A stretch of DNA of 64,000 bases from Propionivibrio sp. (lineage in GTDB: Bacteria; Pseudomonadota; Gammaproteobacteria; Burkholderiales; Rhodocyclaceae). Positions 55,863 to 64,000 of this stretch are shown piece after piece (position 1 is the stretch's first letter; each line of letters begins with the position of its first letter). The stretch is from positions 186,001 through 250,000 of the forward strand of contig JADJLB010000010.1 of NCBI GenBank assembly GCA_016705685.1, given 5' to 3'. The notes under the pieces are model-generated. The model was not told the origin of the DNA. It made no database searches and saw only the letters and a list, made by a program, of their open reading frames with translations. The position numbers and the translations under genes are program-made.

Positions 55863-57803
55863 ATGGCGTTGCACGTTTTCGTGGCCATGCCTTACGGGCA
55901 CCGTCAGAACATCGATTTTGACGCGGTCTATGCCGAATACCTCAAACCTGCCCTTGAGGAGGCCGGGTTTGAAGTGTTTCGCGCCGACGAGGAAGAACGC
56001 GCCGGCGACATCCGCACCGATATGTTTCAGGAGCTGCTGCTGGCCGACCTGGTGGTTGTAGATTTGACGCTGGACAACCCCAACGTCTGGTACGAACTCG
56101 GTGTACGCCATGCGTTACGCGCCCGTGGCGTGCTGCTCGTGCAAAGCGAGCGGGCCTATCAGCCTTTCGACACTTATACCGACCGCAAGCTGCGCTATCG
56201 CCTCAAGGACGGACGGCCCGACCCAGCGTATCTGGAAGCGGACCGCAGATCGCTGGCCCGCATGGCGCTGGCGACCATGGAAGCCCGGCAGGGTCGACCG
56301 ATCAGCCCGGTCTTCCAGTTGCTGGATGGGCTGGGCGAACCGAACTGGCGCCAATTGCTGCTGACCGGCAACAACGAATTCCGGCAGATCTACGAGACCT
56401 GGCGACAACGTATCGAGGTGGCACGCAAGGCCAACCATCCGGGCAACATCATGGTACTGGCCGAAGAAACGCCGACCTGGGCGCTTCGCCTGGAGGCACG
56501 TCGCCTGGCCGGCACGGCGTTGATGCGGCTCGGACAATACCAGTTGGCGCTCGACCAGTTCGAAGCGGCGCTTGCGCTCGACCCTGACGATGAGGCCAAT
56601 CAGCGCGATAAAGCCATGCTGTTGGCGCACCTGGGCCGCAAGGACGAGGCGCGCGAAGCGGCTAACGCCCTCGTCCGCCAACAGAACGGCCCGGAAAACT
56701 GGCACCTGCTTGGCCGACTCGAAGCGGACGACTGGATCCGCCGCTGGCGCAAACCCGGAAGCCGTCCGGAAACCCTGCGCGAAACCGCGGCGCGCGAGCT
56801 GCCGCAACTCGTTCAGGCCATCGAACCGTACATGAACGCCTTCGTTTGCGATCCGTCGCACTTCCGTTCGGGTATCGATGCCTGCACCTTGCGCCATCTA
56901 CAAATCCACCTCGGCCATCCGCTCGCCAACCCGGCCAGCCTGCCCAATCTTGAAGGTGGCGCGATCTGGTCGTGTCTGGCCGCTTTGGAACGCCAGCCGG
57001 ATGACTACCGGACCCGCGCCGCCTGGGCGGAACTGACGCTGCTGTTCAATCCACCCGACGCCGCGGCCAAGGCCTGGCGCGAAGCGGCGACCGTCGCCAA
57101 CAAAGACTGGTCGGCACTGGAATCCAGCCATCGACAATTACTCATCCTGCGCGACCTGGGTTTTCGCGAGCCACAGGTGGGCGCGGCGCTGACTGTTCTG
57201 GACGACGAAATCGCCCGACTCGAAGCACCTTGGCAACCGCGTCGGGTGTTTCTGTTCAGCGGCCATATGATCGACACCCCCGATCGGCCCGTTCCCCGTT
57301 TTCCCGCTTCTCAGGAGAGCCTCGCGGCAGCGGCCATCGCCGGCAAACTTGACGAGCTGGAGATGGGCGAGCAGGACCTCGCCATCTGTGGCGGCGCCTG
57401 CGGCGGCGACACGCTGTTTGCCGAAGCCGCGCTGCGCCGCGGCTGCCCCGTACATCTGCATTTGCAATTCAATGAAGCCGACTTTTTGCAGGCTTCCGTT
57501 GCTTTCGCTGGCGAAACCTGGGTTGATCGCTACTATGCGGTGAAGGAGCACGCGCTGACCCGGATACGGCTGCAGCCGGACGAACTCGGCCCGCTGCCCA
57601 AAGGCGGCAATCCCTACGTGCGCAATAATCTTTGGCAGCTCTACACGGCGCTGGCGCATGGCGTAGACAAGGTTCGTTTTGTCGGCTTGTGGAATGGCGA
57701 AGGCGGATCCGGACCCGGCGGCACCGAGAACATGGTCGAGACGGTCAGGCGGTATGCTGGCCGGGTTAGTATTATCGATACCCGGCAATTGTTCGGATTG
57801 TAA
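55863..57803 (+). CDS. Deoxyribosyltransferase/TIR-like + TPR + SLOG-like protein
   Basis: A 646-residue soluble protein with three parts. Residues 1-100 form a Rossmannoid domain like nucleoside 2-deoxyribosyltransferases and TIR-like NAD glycosidases (HVFVAMPYG, GFEVFRADEE, ADLVVVDLTLDNPNVWYELG with the putative catalytic Glu78). Residues about 185-300 carry TPR-type helices (GTALMRLGQYQLALDQFEAALALDPDD), continuing helical to about 450. Residues 455-646 are SLOG-like (RRVFLFSG 460-467; GGACGGD 510-516). The domains suggest production or sensing of a nucleotide-derived signal. A lysozyme-like gene follows after 24 bp. Confidence 0.8.
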   Translation: MALHVFVAMPYGHRQNIDFDAVYAEYLKPALEEAGFEVFRADEEERAGDIRTDMFQELLLADLVVVDLTLDNPNVWYELGVRHALRARGVLLVQSERAYQPFDTYTDRKLRYRLKDGRPDPAYLEADRRSLARMALATMEARQGRPISPVFQLLDGLGEPNWRQLLLTGNNEFRQIYETWRQRIEVARKANHPGNIMVLAEETPTWALRLEARRLAGTALMRLGQYQLALDQFEAALALDPDDEANQRDKAMLLAHLGRKDEAREAANALVRQQNGPENWHLLGRLEADDWIRRWRKPGSRPETLRETAARELPQLVQAIEPYMNAFVCDPSHFRSGIDACTLRHLQIHLGHPLANPASLPNLEGGAIWSCLAALERQPDDYRTRAAWAELTLLFNPPDAAAKAWREAATVANKDWSALESSHRQLLILRDLGFREPQVGAALTVLDDEIARLEAPWQPRRVFLFSGHMIDTPDRPVPRFPASQESLAAAAIAGKLDELEMGEQDLAICGGACGGDTLFAEAALRRGCPVHLHLQFNEADFLQASVAFAGETWVDRYYAVKEHALTRIRLQPDELGPLPKGGNPYVRNNLWQLYTALAHGVDKVRFVGLWNGEGGSGPGGTENMVETVRRYAGRVSIIDTRQLFGL

Positions 57804-57827
57804 ACTTTTCAAACGAGGAGAAGCCCC

Positions 57828-58844
57828 ATGAATCCTGGCGCCGAACTGCGAAACGAACTCGGTCGGGCGGTCAATGCCCTGCGTAGTCGTCAGGTCAGAA
57901 CCAGCGACGCGAAGGAAAAGAAGGCGCTGGCGGGAATCCTTCAGCGCCTGAACAAGCCGCCGGCAACGCTCGACGAGGCCGATCGACTTACCATTGCCAA
58001 CACCCTCAACGACGGCATGAACGCGCTGGAAGAGGCCGTGGCGGCCGTCAAGCACGGCCCATTCGACGGCTATCTGTCGGCGTTGGAAGGCCTGCTGGAC
58101 AACCTCTCGGGACTGTCCGGCGCCGTACACCGCCTCGACGCACTACCACCCGCGCCGGCTATCGACTCGATCGCTCCCGAAAGCGCGACGACGGAATCTT
58201 CCAGCGCCGCACCCGAGGCAAATCGCTGGAGCACGGACGCGCCGGACATGAGCTCGGGAACAGATTCCATCAGCATCCAGCCACCCTCAAGGGCGACGGA
58301 TTTTGCTGCCCTGAAAGACGAATACGCGGCCTGGTACGCCGCCTGCACACTGCGGCCAGAACGCAAGGGCGAACTGGACTACTGTCTCAAACGACTGAAC
58401 CAGGGCCAGCCCACCTACCAACAGGTCGGCGCGGAGCTCAACATCCCCTGGGCCTTCATCGGCATCACCCACGGCATGGAAAGCGGCTTCAACTTCAAGG
58501 GTCACCTGCATAATGGCGACCCCCTGACCGCGCGTACGGTGCAAGTGCCCAAAGGCCGGCCGGCGACCGGCAACCCGCCCTTCACCTGGAGCCAGAGCGC
58601 CCGGGATGCGCTGATCTACAAGGGCTACCATCAGGTCGCCGATTGGTCGGTACCGCACATGCTGTACCTGTTCGAATGCTACAACGGCATGGGATACCGC
58701 CGCCGGGGCGTGCCCACGCCCTATCTATGGAGCTTTTCCAGCCTGTATGAAAAAGGCAAGTTCATCGCCGACGGCCACTACGATCCGCAAGCCGTCAGCC
58801 AACAATGCGGCGCAGCGCTAATGCTGAAGGCCGTGCTGGGTTGA
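57828..58844 (+). CDS. Lysozyme-like (peptidoglycan hydrolase) protein
   Basis: A 338-residue protein. Residues 1-105 are helical, 106-160 are a Pro/Ser/Ala linker, and 160-338 form a lysozyme-like domain. IPWAFIGITHGMESGFNFKGHLHNGD holds the likely catalytic Glu218; WSQSARDALIYKGYHQVADWSVPHMLYLFECYNGMGYRRRGVPTPYLWSFS is the conserved substrate cleft. Similar domains occur in cyanobacterial and phage-like proteins. No signal peptide is visible, so it may act on another cell or leave by an unusual route. GAGGAG precedes the ATG. Confidence 0.8.
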   Translation: MNPGAELRNELGRAVNALRSRQVRTSDAKEKKALAGILQRLNKPPATLDEADRLTIANTLNDGMNALEEAVAAVKHGPFDGYLSALEGLLDNLSGLSGAVHRLDALPPAPAIDSIAPESATTESSSAAPEANRWSTDAPDMSSGTDSISIQPPSRATDFAALKDEYAAWYAACTLRPERKGELDYCLKRLNQGQPTYQQVGAELNIPWAFIGITHGMESGFNFKGHLHNGDPLTARTVQVPKGRPATGNPPFTWSQSARDALIYKGYHQVADWSVPHMLYLFECYNGMGYRRRGVPTPYLWSFSSLYEKGKFIADGHYDPQAVSQQCGAALMLKAVLG

Positions 58845-59206
58845 GCCGCCGGGTCTTTCTCGCCGCAACCGAAAGGATCGCATCATCCACAGGAAAGCGC
58901 GGCGTAGCAGTCCCGATGACTATCCCGGTCAGCCACAAAGAGATCGACGACGTGCCGGTGCAAGCGGGCCTTGCTGGCCCTGCCGCAAGATGCTCCGGAA
59001 GACCACGCGTTGCTCCGATGAAACTCAACTGCGGAATTTGTGGAACTGAATTCCCTGTGCTCCAGTCTGTTGCATATCATCTTGTCGTCGAGGGAGTCGG
59101 TGAAGGATGAATAAACGACGCCGACATCGACAACGATACGCCTGACTACGGCCTTTAACCGGTTAGCCAAACCTTTACAAGAACCTATTTGCCGAGGTAA
59201 GCCACC
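58845..59206. other. Intergenic stretch inside the cluster
   Basis: These 362 bp lack a convincing gene. A weak ORF (58805-59110) overlaps the lysozyme-like gene and contains MKLNCGICGTEF, which looks like half a zinc ribbon (C-x2-C), but has no partner cysteines. No promoter or terminator was recognised; a GAGGTAAG ribosome site precedes the next gene. Confidence 0.4.
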
Positions 59207-61138
59207 ATGACGATCGATCAGACCACCCACGATCAGCTCGAACGCAGCCTGCAGGAGATCGACTGGGCCGCCTTGCGCCGGCCACAGTACCTGCCGTCGC
59301 CAGCCGCCTGGGAAGACCAGGTGCTTTATTTCCTGATGCTGGACCGATTTTCCGATGGCCGGGAGCAGGGTTTCCGGGATAACGACGGCATAATCGGAGC
59401 TACCGGCAGCACGCCCCCGTTCCGCTTTACCCAGAATGCTTACACGGCAGACCGCTCGACCTGGGCCGATGCCGGCGACGAGTGGCTGGGCGGCACCTTG
59501 AAGGGACTGGAAAGCAAGATTGGGTACCTAAGCCGTCTGGGGGCTACGGCCATCTGGATCAGCCCGGTATTCAAGCAGGTCGCCTCGGACAGCCATTCCT
59601 ACCATGGCTACGGCATCCAGAATTTCCTGGACATCGACCCCCATTTCGGCACCCGCCAGGATCTGATCGACCTGGTGAACACAGCACATGCAAATGGCAT
59701 CCGTGTTATTCTTGACATCATTCTCAATCACAGCGGCAACGTCTTCGGATATCAGTTCAACCCGGACCGTTACCCGGTCCGCGACGAACACGGCAAGGTC
59801 ACCATGGACCCGCGCTGGGATGGCAATTCCTACCCCGTGGAGGGCTGGCGCAATGCCTTCGGGCAGACCAATATTCCCTTCGGCCCGATCAACCCGGCCA
59901 CCCATGGTAATGCCTGGCCCAACGATGCGGTCTGGCCGGTCGAATTCCAGGACGCGGCGACGTTCACCGCCAAGGGGCGAATCAACAGTTGGGACAACGA
60001 TCCGGAATTCCTTGAGGGCGATTTTGTCACCCTGAAAGACATCCACCACGGCGACCACGAACGCGACGCGCAAAACCGGCGCATAATCGACGCCTTTCAC
60101 TACACGCCTGCCCTCACCGCGCTGTGCGACGTGTTCAAGTTCTGGATCGCGCTGGCCGATGTCGACGGTTTCCGCATCGATACGGTCAAACACATGGAAC
60201 CCGGCGCGACGCGCTATTTCGCGGCGGTCATCAAGGAGTTTGCGCAAAGCCTGGGCAAGGAGAACTTCTTTCTGGTCGGTGAAATCACCGGTGGGCGCGA
60301 CAATGCCTACAACATGCTTGAACTCACTGGCCTGGATGCTGCACTGGGCATCGACGACATCCCCGACCGCATGGACTATCTGGCCAAGGGCTGGCGCGAA
60401 CCGGTCGATTATTTCAACCTGTTCCGCAACTCGGCGCTGGTGAACAAATCCTCGCACGTCTGGTTCGGCAAACACGTCGTCACCCTGTTCGACGATCACG
60501 ACCAGGTACGCAAGGGCAACAACAAGGGCCGTTTCTGCGGCGACTGGATCAACAATGGCTATGCCCACCTCAAGGCTGTGCTGGGCCTGAACCTCACCTC
60601 CATGGGCATTCCCTGCATTTACTACGGTACCGAGCAGGCTTTCGACGGTACCGGAGACAATGACCGCTACCTGCGCGAATGCATGTTTGGCGGCGCATTC
60701 GGCTCGCTACAAAGCGTCGGCCGGCATTTCTTCGACGAGAACCATGAGATCTACCGCTGCATCGCCGAGATCACCGCGTTACGCAAACAGCATCTGGCCC
60801 TGCGCCGGGGACGGCAATACCTGCGGGAAATCTCTGCTTCCGGTGAATCCGGGAGTTTCGGCGTGCCGCACCTGATCGGTGGCCAGATCCGTTCCGTGGT
60901 GCCGTGGTCGCGTCTTTTCGATAATCAGGAAGTCCTGCTGGCCATCAACACGGACGCTTATGGCTCCCGTGCCGCCTGGGTCACCATCGATGCCAGCGTG
61001 CACGCCAAAATGGGTGTCCTGGCTTGCCTTTACTCCACCGACCCGGCACAGATCGGCACGGTGACGCCGATCGAGGCGCGTAACGGGCGGGCCGTGCATA
61101 TCGAAGTGCCGGCCGGCGGATTCGTGATCTATGGCTGA
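59207..61138 (+). CDS. Alpha-amylase-family (GH13) glycosidase or glycosyltransferase
   Basis: A 643-residue enzyme with an (alpha/beta)8 barrel. Conserved regions are intact: LDIILNHSG (Asp170, His175 region I), DGFRIDTVKHM (nucleophile Asp325), LVGEITGG (acid/base Glu359) and FDDHDQV (Asp432). The protein acts on alpha-glucosidic bonds; no signal peptide is present, so it is cytoplasmic, and the subfamily cannot be fixed. Its place between lysozyme-like and patatin genes is unusual. It is unrelated to the treS fragment at 25.7 kb except by family. Confidence 0.9.
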   Translation: MTIDQTTHDQLERSLQEIDWAALRRPQYLPSPAAWEDQVLYFLMLDRFSDGREQGFRDNDGIIGATGSTPPFRFTQNAYTADRSTWADAGDEWLGGTLKGLESKIGYLSRLGATAIWISPVFKQVASDSHSYHGYGIQNFLDIDPHFGTRQDLIDLVNTAHANGIRVILDIILNHSGNVFGYQFNPDRYPVRDEHGKVTMDPRWDGNSYPVEGWRNAFGQTNIPFGPINPATHGNAWPNDAVWPVEFQDAATFTAKGRINSWDNDPEFLEGDFVTLKDIHHGDHERDAQNRRIIDAFHYTPALTALCDVFKFWIALADVDGFRIDTVKHMEPGATRYFAAVIKEFAQSLGKENFFLVGEITGGRDNAYNMLELTGLDAALGIDDIPDRMDYLAKGWREPVDYFNLFRNSALVNKSSHVWFGKHVVTLFDDHDQVRKGNNKGRFCGDWINNGYAHLKAVLGLNLTSMGIPCIYYGTEQAFDGTGDNDRYLRECMFGGAFGSLQSVGRHFFDENHEIYRCIAEITALRKQHLALRRGRQYLREISASGESGSFGVPHLIGGQIRSVVPWSRLFDNQEVLLAINTDAYGSRAAWVTIDASVHAKMGVLACLYSTDPAQIGTVTPIEARNGRAVHIEVPAGGFVIYG

Positions 61139-61224
61139 GTGTTCCCTGCTCATTTTCCACAACGGGTTCGATCTACCCATCGACCGCATCTTCTTTTACC
61201 CGCATTTCATGAAGGAATCGAACC

Positions 61225-62412
61225 ATGTCCAGCAAACTCATCGCCCGCATTGATTCGACCACACCCAAGAAGATTCTGACCTGTGACGGGGGAGGCATTC
61301 TCGGCCTGATCAGCGTCGAGATCCTGACCCGAATCGAATCCGACTTGCGCACCAAGCTGAACAAGCCCGATCTGGTGCTGGCAGACTGGTTCGATTTCGT
61401 CTGCGGCACCAGTACCGGGGCCATCATCGCGACCTGCATCGCCGCCGGGATGACGATGGAGCAGATTCGCCAATTCTATGTGAGCAGCGGCGAACAGATG
61501 TTCGACAAGGCTTCCGTGTTCAAGCGGCTTCGCTACAGCTACAACGACGAACCCCTGGCCGAAAAGCTGCGCGGCGAATTCAACCGCGCGCTGGGTTACT
61601 CCAGGAATTCGCCCCCCGCCACCCTCGGCGATGTCGGTTTGCGCACGCTGCTGATGATGGTCCTGCGCAATCACACTACCGATTCGCCCTGGCCGGTGAG
61701 CAACAATCCGCGTGCCATGTATAACCAACGCTTTAAGGACGATGGCAGCCCGCGCACGGACTGCAACCTCGATCTGCCCCTGTGGCAACTGGTCCGAGCG
61801 AGCACGGCGGCACCGACTTTCTTCCCTCCCGAAGTGGTGACTTTCGCGCCCGGCACGCCGGACGAATACCAGTTCATCTTTGTCGATGGCGGCGTCACCA
61901 CCTATAACAACCCGGCTTTCCTGGCCTTCCAGATGGCCACCGCAGCACCCTACAAAATAAACTGGGCCACCGGAACGGACAACATGCTTATCGCTTCGGT
62001 CGGTACCGGCAGCGCGGCAAAAGCCCGCCCTGGGCTCAAGGAAGACGACATGTGGTTGCTCGATAATGCAAAAAGCATTCCGTCGGCCTTGATGAACGCC
62101 GCCTCGGCAGGCTGGGATCTGGCCTGCCGCATATTGGGCGAGTGTCGCCATGGCGGCCCCATCGATCGCGAGGTTGGCGATCTGGTCGCCGCGCCGGATT
62201 CACAAACCTGGACCGGCACCAAGCAATTCGCTTATGTGCGCTATGACCCCGACGTGTCGCGCGAGGGACTGTTTGCCCTGGGACTGAAGGACATCGATCC
62301 GGCCCGGGTGCAGCTCATGGATTCGGTCAAGTTCATCACTGGAATTCATCGCGTCGGCGAAGCCTACGCCGCAGCGCATGTCAATCTCGACCATTTCAAG
62401 GGGTTTGTCTGA
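61225..62412 (+). CDS. Patatin-like phospholipase
   Basis: A 395-residue lipid acyl hydrolase. The oxyanion-hole loop TCDGGGILGL (20-29), the nucleophile elbow CGTSTG (Ser63) and the catalytic Asp (VDGGV, Asp221) are intact, so it should be active. Patatins of this size act as membrane-degrading effectors in several anti-phage systems (for example CapV in CBASS, switched on by a cyclic nucleotide), and this one lies next to a predicted nucleotide-processing protein. The start has AAGGA upstream. Its stop codon overlaps the next ATG (TGATG). Confidence 0.9.
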   Translation: MSSKLIARIDSTTPKKILTCDGGGILGLISVEILTRIESDLRTKLNKPDLVLADWFDFVCGTSTGAIIATCIAAGMTMEQIRQFYVSSGEQMFDKASVFKRLRYSYNDEPLAEKLRGEFNRALGYSRNSPPATLGDVGLRTLLMMVLRNHTTDSPWPVSNNPRAMYNQRFKDDGSPRTDCNLDLPLWQLVRASTAAPTFFPPEVVTFAPGTPDEYQFIFVDGGVTTYNNPAFLAFQMATAAPYKINWATGTDNMLIASVGTGSAAKARPGLKEDDMWLLDNAKSIPSALMNAASAGWDLACRILGECRHGGPIDREVGDLVAAPDSQTWTGTKQFAYVRYDPDVSREGLFALGLKDIDPARVQLMDSVKFITGIHRVGEAYAAAHVNLDHFKGFV

Positions 62413-63812
62413 TGCCTACCTGTTTCGTTGTGCAGGGTTTCGGCAAAAAAACCGATTTCACCGACGGGCGCGTACTGGATCTCGATGCGTCGTATGCCAT
62501 TATCAAGGAAGGGGTAGAAGCTGCAGGACTGGAATGCCTGCGCGCGGACGAAATCCCGCATTCCGGCACCATCGACGTACCGATGTACAAGCAGTTGCTG
62601 CATGCCGATCTGGTTATTGCTGACTTGTCGACCTACAACGTCAACGCCGCATTCGAACTGGGCATACGCTATGGCTTGCGCCCGAGAGCAACGATCATCG
62701 TCGCCGAAGAGGACTTCAAGAATCCTTTCGATGTGGGCCACATCGTGATCCAGCGCTACAAGCATCTGGGTGAAGATATTGGCGCGAAGGAGGCCAAGCG
62801 TTTTCGCGACGATCTGAAGCAGGCGATTACGGACATTCTGGCCACTGCCGAGACCGACAGCCCAGTCTATACCTTTCTGCCCGACCTGACGCCACCCTGT
62901 GTGCCACCCGGGGGTGGCCAAACCGCGATGCCTGCCGCGTCGCCTCGCGCGCTCGCTCCCGCACCCGACCCGCGGGCCCAAGGCGGGGCAGCGATACGCT
63001 TCGATGAGACGATGGCCGGCACGGCGATCTTCAAGGTCGGCCAGTACGCCACCACTGGATCGGCAGACACGCCTCCGCAGATTTCCGCCAAGGCCAATCT
63101 TGATCAAGCCCAGGCCAAGCTGCTGTCCGGCGATTTTATCGGCGCCAGCCAGCTGTTGAGGGACCTGCATCAACAGCGTCCCAATGATAGTTTTGTCGTT
63201 CAGCAACTGGCCCTGTCCACCTACAAGTCCGGTCAACCCACTCCCGAAGCCGCGCTGACTGCGGCCAGGAATATACTTCTGACCTTAAATCCGGAGACCA
63301 CCAACGATCCGGAAACCCTCGGTCTGTGGGGCGCCATTCACAAACGCCTTTGGGAAATCACGCGTCAGGATGTCGACCTGAGCGAGAGCATCGAGGCTTA
63401 TGGACGGGGTTTCCAGCTCAAGCAGGATTATTACAACGGCATCAATCTGGCCTTTCTCCTGGAACTTCGAGCCTTGCTGGCCTTGAAGGCGGGCGACAGA
63501 AACGAAGGCCTGACCGATTCCGTCCTGGCGGGACGCGTCCGGCGCGATGTCATCAGATACACCGAACCGCTGATAACCAAGGATTACGATTACGGCGACG
63601 ACAAGCGTTACTGGATCCTGGCGACCCTGTGGGAAGCTGAAGTGGGGCTGGGAAATTCCGCTGCCGCCGCAAACTGGGAAGCCCAGGCGCGCGCCTTGAA
63701 CAGGGCGGACTGGATGATCGAAACAACCCAGGTTCAGATCAAAGCCCTGAAAACCATGCAAGAGGAAATTGCCCAGCGCCTGGGCCAAAATCCGGGCAAC
63801 CCCGTTCCTTGA
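62412..63812 (+). CDS. Deoxyribosyltransferase-like + DUF4071/TRAFs-binding-like TPR protein
   Basis: A 466-residue protein. Residues 1-115 form a deoxyribosyltransferase/TIR-like domain (CFVVQGFGKKTDF, CLRADEIP, ADLVIADLSTYNVNAAFELG with Glu82), clearly related to the N terminus of the 55863 protein. A Pro/Ala-rich linker (about 155-200) leads to helical repeats (about 220-455) resembling the DUF4071 TRAFs-binding region. ATG overlaps the patatin stop, so the two are made together and probably interact. It may generate or sense the signal that controls the phospholipase; this is inference. Confidence 0.8.
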   Translation: MPTCFVVQGFGKKTDFTDGRVLDLDASYAIIKEGVEAAGLECLRADEIPHSGTIDVPMYKQLLHADLVIADLSTYNVNAAFELGIRYGLRPRATIIVAEEDFKNPFDVGHIVIQRYKHLGEDIGAKEAKRFRDDLKQAITDILATAETDSPVYTFLPDLTPPCVPPGGGQTAMPAASPRALAPAPDPRAQGGAAIRFDETMAGTAIFKVGQYATTGSADTPPQISAKANLDQAQAKLLSGDFIGASQLLRDLHQQRPNDSFVVQQLALSTYKSGQPTPEAALTAARNILLTLNPETTNDPETLGLWGAIHKRLWEITRQDVDLSESIEAYGRGFQLKQDYYNGINLAFLLELRALLALKAGDRNEGLTDSVLAGRVRRDVIRYTEPLITKDYDYGDDKRYWILATLWEAEVGLGNSAAAANWEAQARALNRADWMIETTQVQIKALKTMQEEIAQRLGQNPGNPVP

Positions 63813-63882
63813 CCGCGCCTAAAGGACAATACGATGTCATCCCAGTTCGGCATCGCTACCTGAGTTAGATCATCTACAGCCT

Positions 63883-64000
63883 ATGCTTCCATCCGGAGCC
63901 GTCTTCTTTATTCTGATCAGCGCCGTGCTGCTGGCCGCAATATTGGCCTGGGTGGTGGCCGCCCTCTACCAGCGCGGCATGCTGGCATTGATGCGCGGCG
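63883..64000 (+). CDS. Membrane protein start, cut off by the window edge
   Basis: The first 39 codons (MLPSGAVFFILISAVLLAAILAWVVAALYQRGMLALMRG) show one strong transmembrane helix followed by a basic stretch. The gene follows the 62412 gene by 70 bp and probably belongs to the cluster. The fragment is too short to assign; a membrane-anchored enzyme is possible. A nine-codon ORF (63834-63863) with a ribosome site precedes it. Confidence 0.5.
   Translation, partial: MLPSGAVFFILISAVLLAAILAWVVAALYQRGMLALMRG

Noticed and set aside
58805-59110. 101-codon ORF with a C-x2-C motif
   Set aside because: Begins inside the lysozyme-like gene, lacks a second metal-ligand pair and shows no family pattern.
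1-64000. CRISPR arrays, tRNA, rRNA, transposases, integrases
   Set aside because: None found on reading: no regularly spaced repeats, no cloverleaf or rRNA sequence, no transposase or integrase motifs.

Overview
The window looks like a chromosomal segment of a betaproteobacterium, most likely a Rhodocyclales-type organism (Azonexus/Dechloromonas/Zoogloea/Accumulibacter neighbourhood). The basis is the gene content: ubiC, dapA-bamC, acnB, adjacent parE-parC, an NnrS protein, a PHB depolymerase, a three-gene 2-oxoacid:acceptor oxidoreductase with a GltD-like flavoprotein, and a PEP-CTERM protein behind a sigma-54 promoter. Genes are dense and GC-rich. I saw no rRNA, tRNA, CRISPR array or insertion sequence. 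Taxonomy is inferred from gene content only.

Layout. 1-6 kb: DUF192 protein, chorismate lyase, Cache-HAMP-PAS-GGDEF diguanylate cyclase, RhlE-type RNA helicase with a structured leader, Ala-rich lipoprotein. 6-10 kb (minus): dapA-bamC-MBL hydrolase operon and a deacetylase. 10-15 kb (plus): moxR-DUF58-transglutaminase operon with mltB. 15-25 kb: housekeeping and transport genes (MazG-like, rlmJ, RRM protein, nitronate monooxygenase, folE, AEC, pseudouridine synthase, NnrS, EamA with a His-rich tail, CPA1 antiporter). 25.4-27.5 kb: a damaged zone with a treS fragment joined to a channel-protein fragment, then frameshifted chrA. 27.5-32.3 kb (minus): korC-korA-korB. 32-39 kb: HAD hydrolase, rsmJ, LysR regulator, frameshifted GST and frameshifted DODA-type dioxygenase, PHB depolymerase, msrB-msrA. 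39-43.7 kb: small secreted and membrane proteins, a frameshifted solitary HicB, a MazE/MazF pair and an aconitase-B-like remnant. 43.8-54.5 kb: acnB with a candidate operator, CaCA antiporter, S4 protein, trmB-like, dusC, parE, parC. 54.4-55.3 kb: PEP-CTERM protein.

55.9-64 kb is the most unusual part. A plus-strand cluster encodes a nucleoside-deoxyribosyltransferase/TIR-like + TPR + SLOG-like protein, a lysozyme-like protein, a GH13 glycosidase, a patatin phospholipase translationally coupled to a second deoxyribosyltransferase-like/TPR protein, and the start of a membrane protein at the window edge. The two deoxyribosyltransferase-like proteins share N-terminal motifs and bracket the enzymes. 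The combination suggests nucleotide-signal-linked conflict or stress biology, but the function is inference.

Four genes carry a single extra base in a homopolymer run. Three of these are an extra C directly before GG (CCGG read as CCCGG). Systematic sequencing error must be excluded before they are called pseudogenes.
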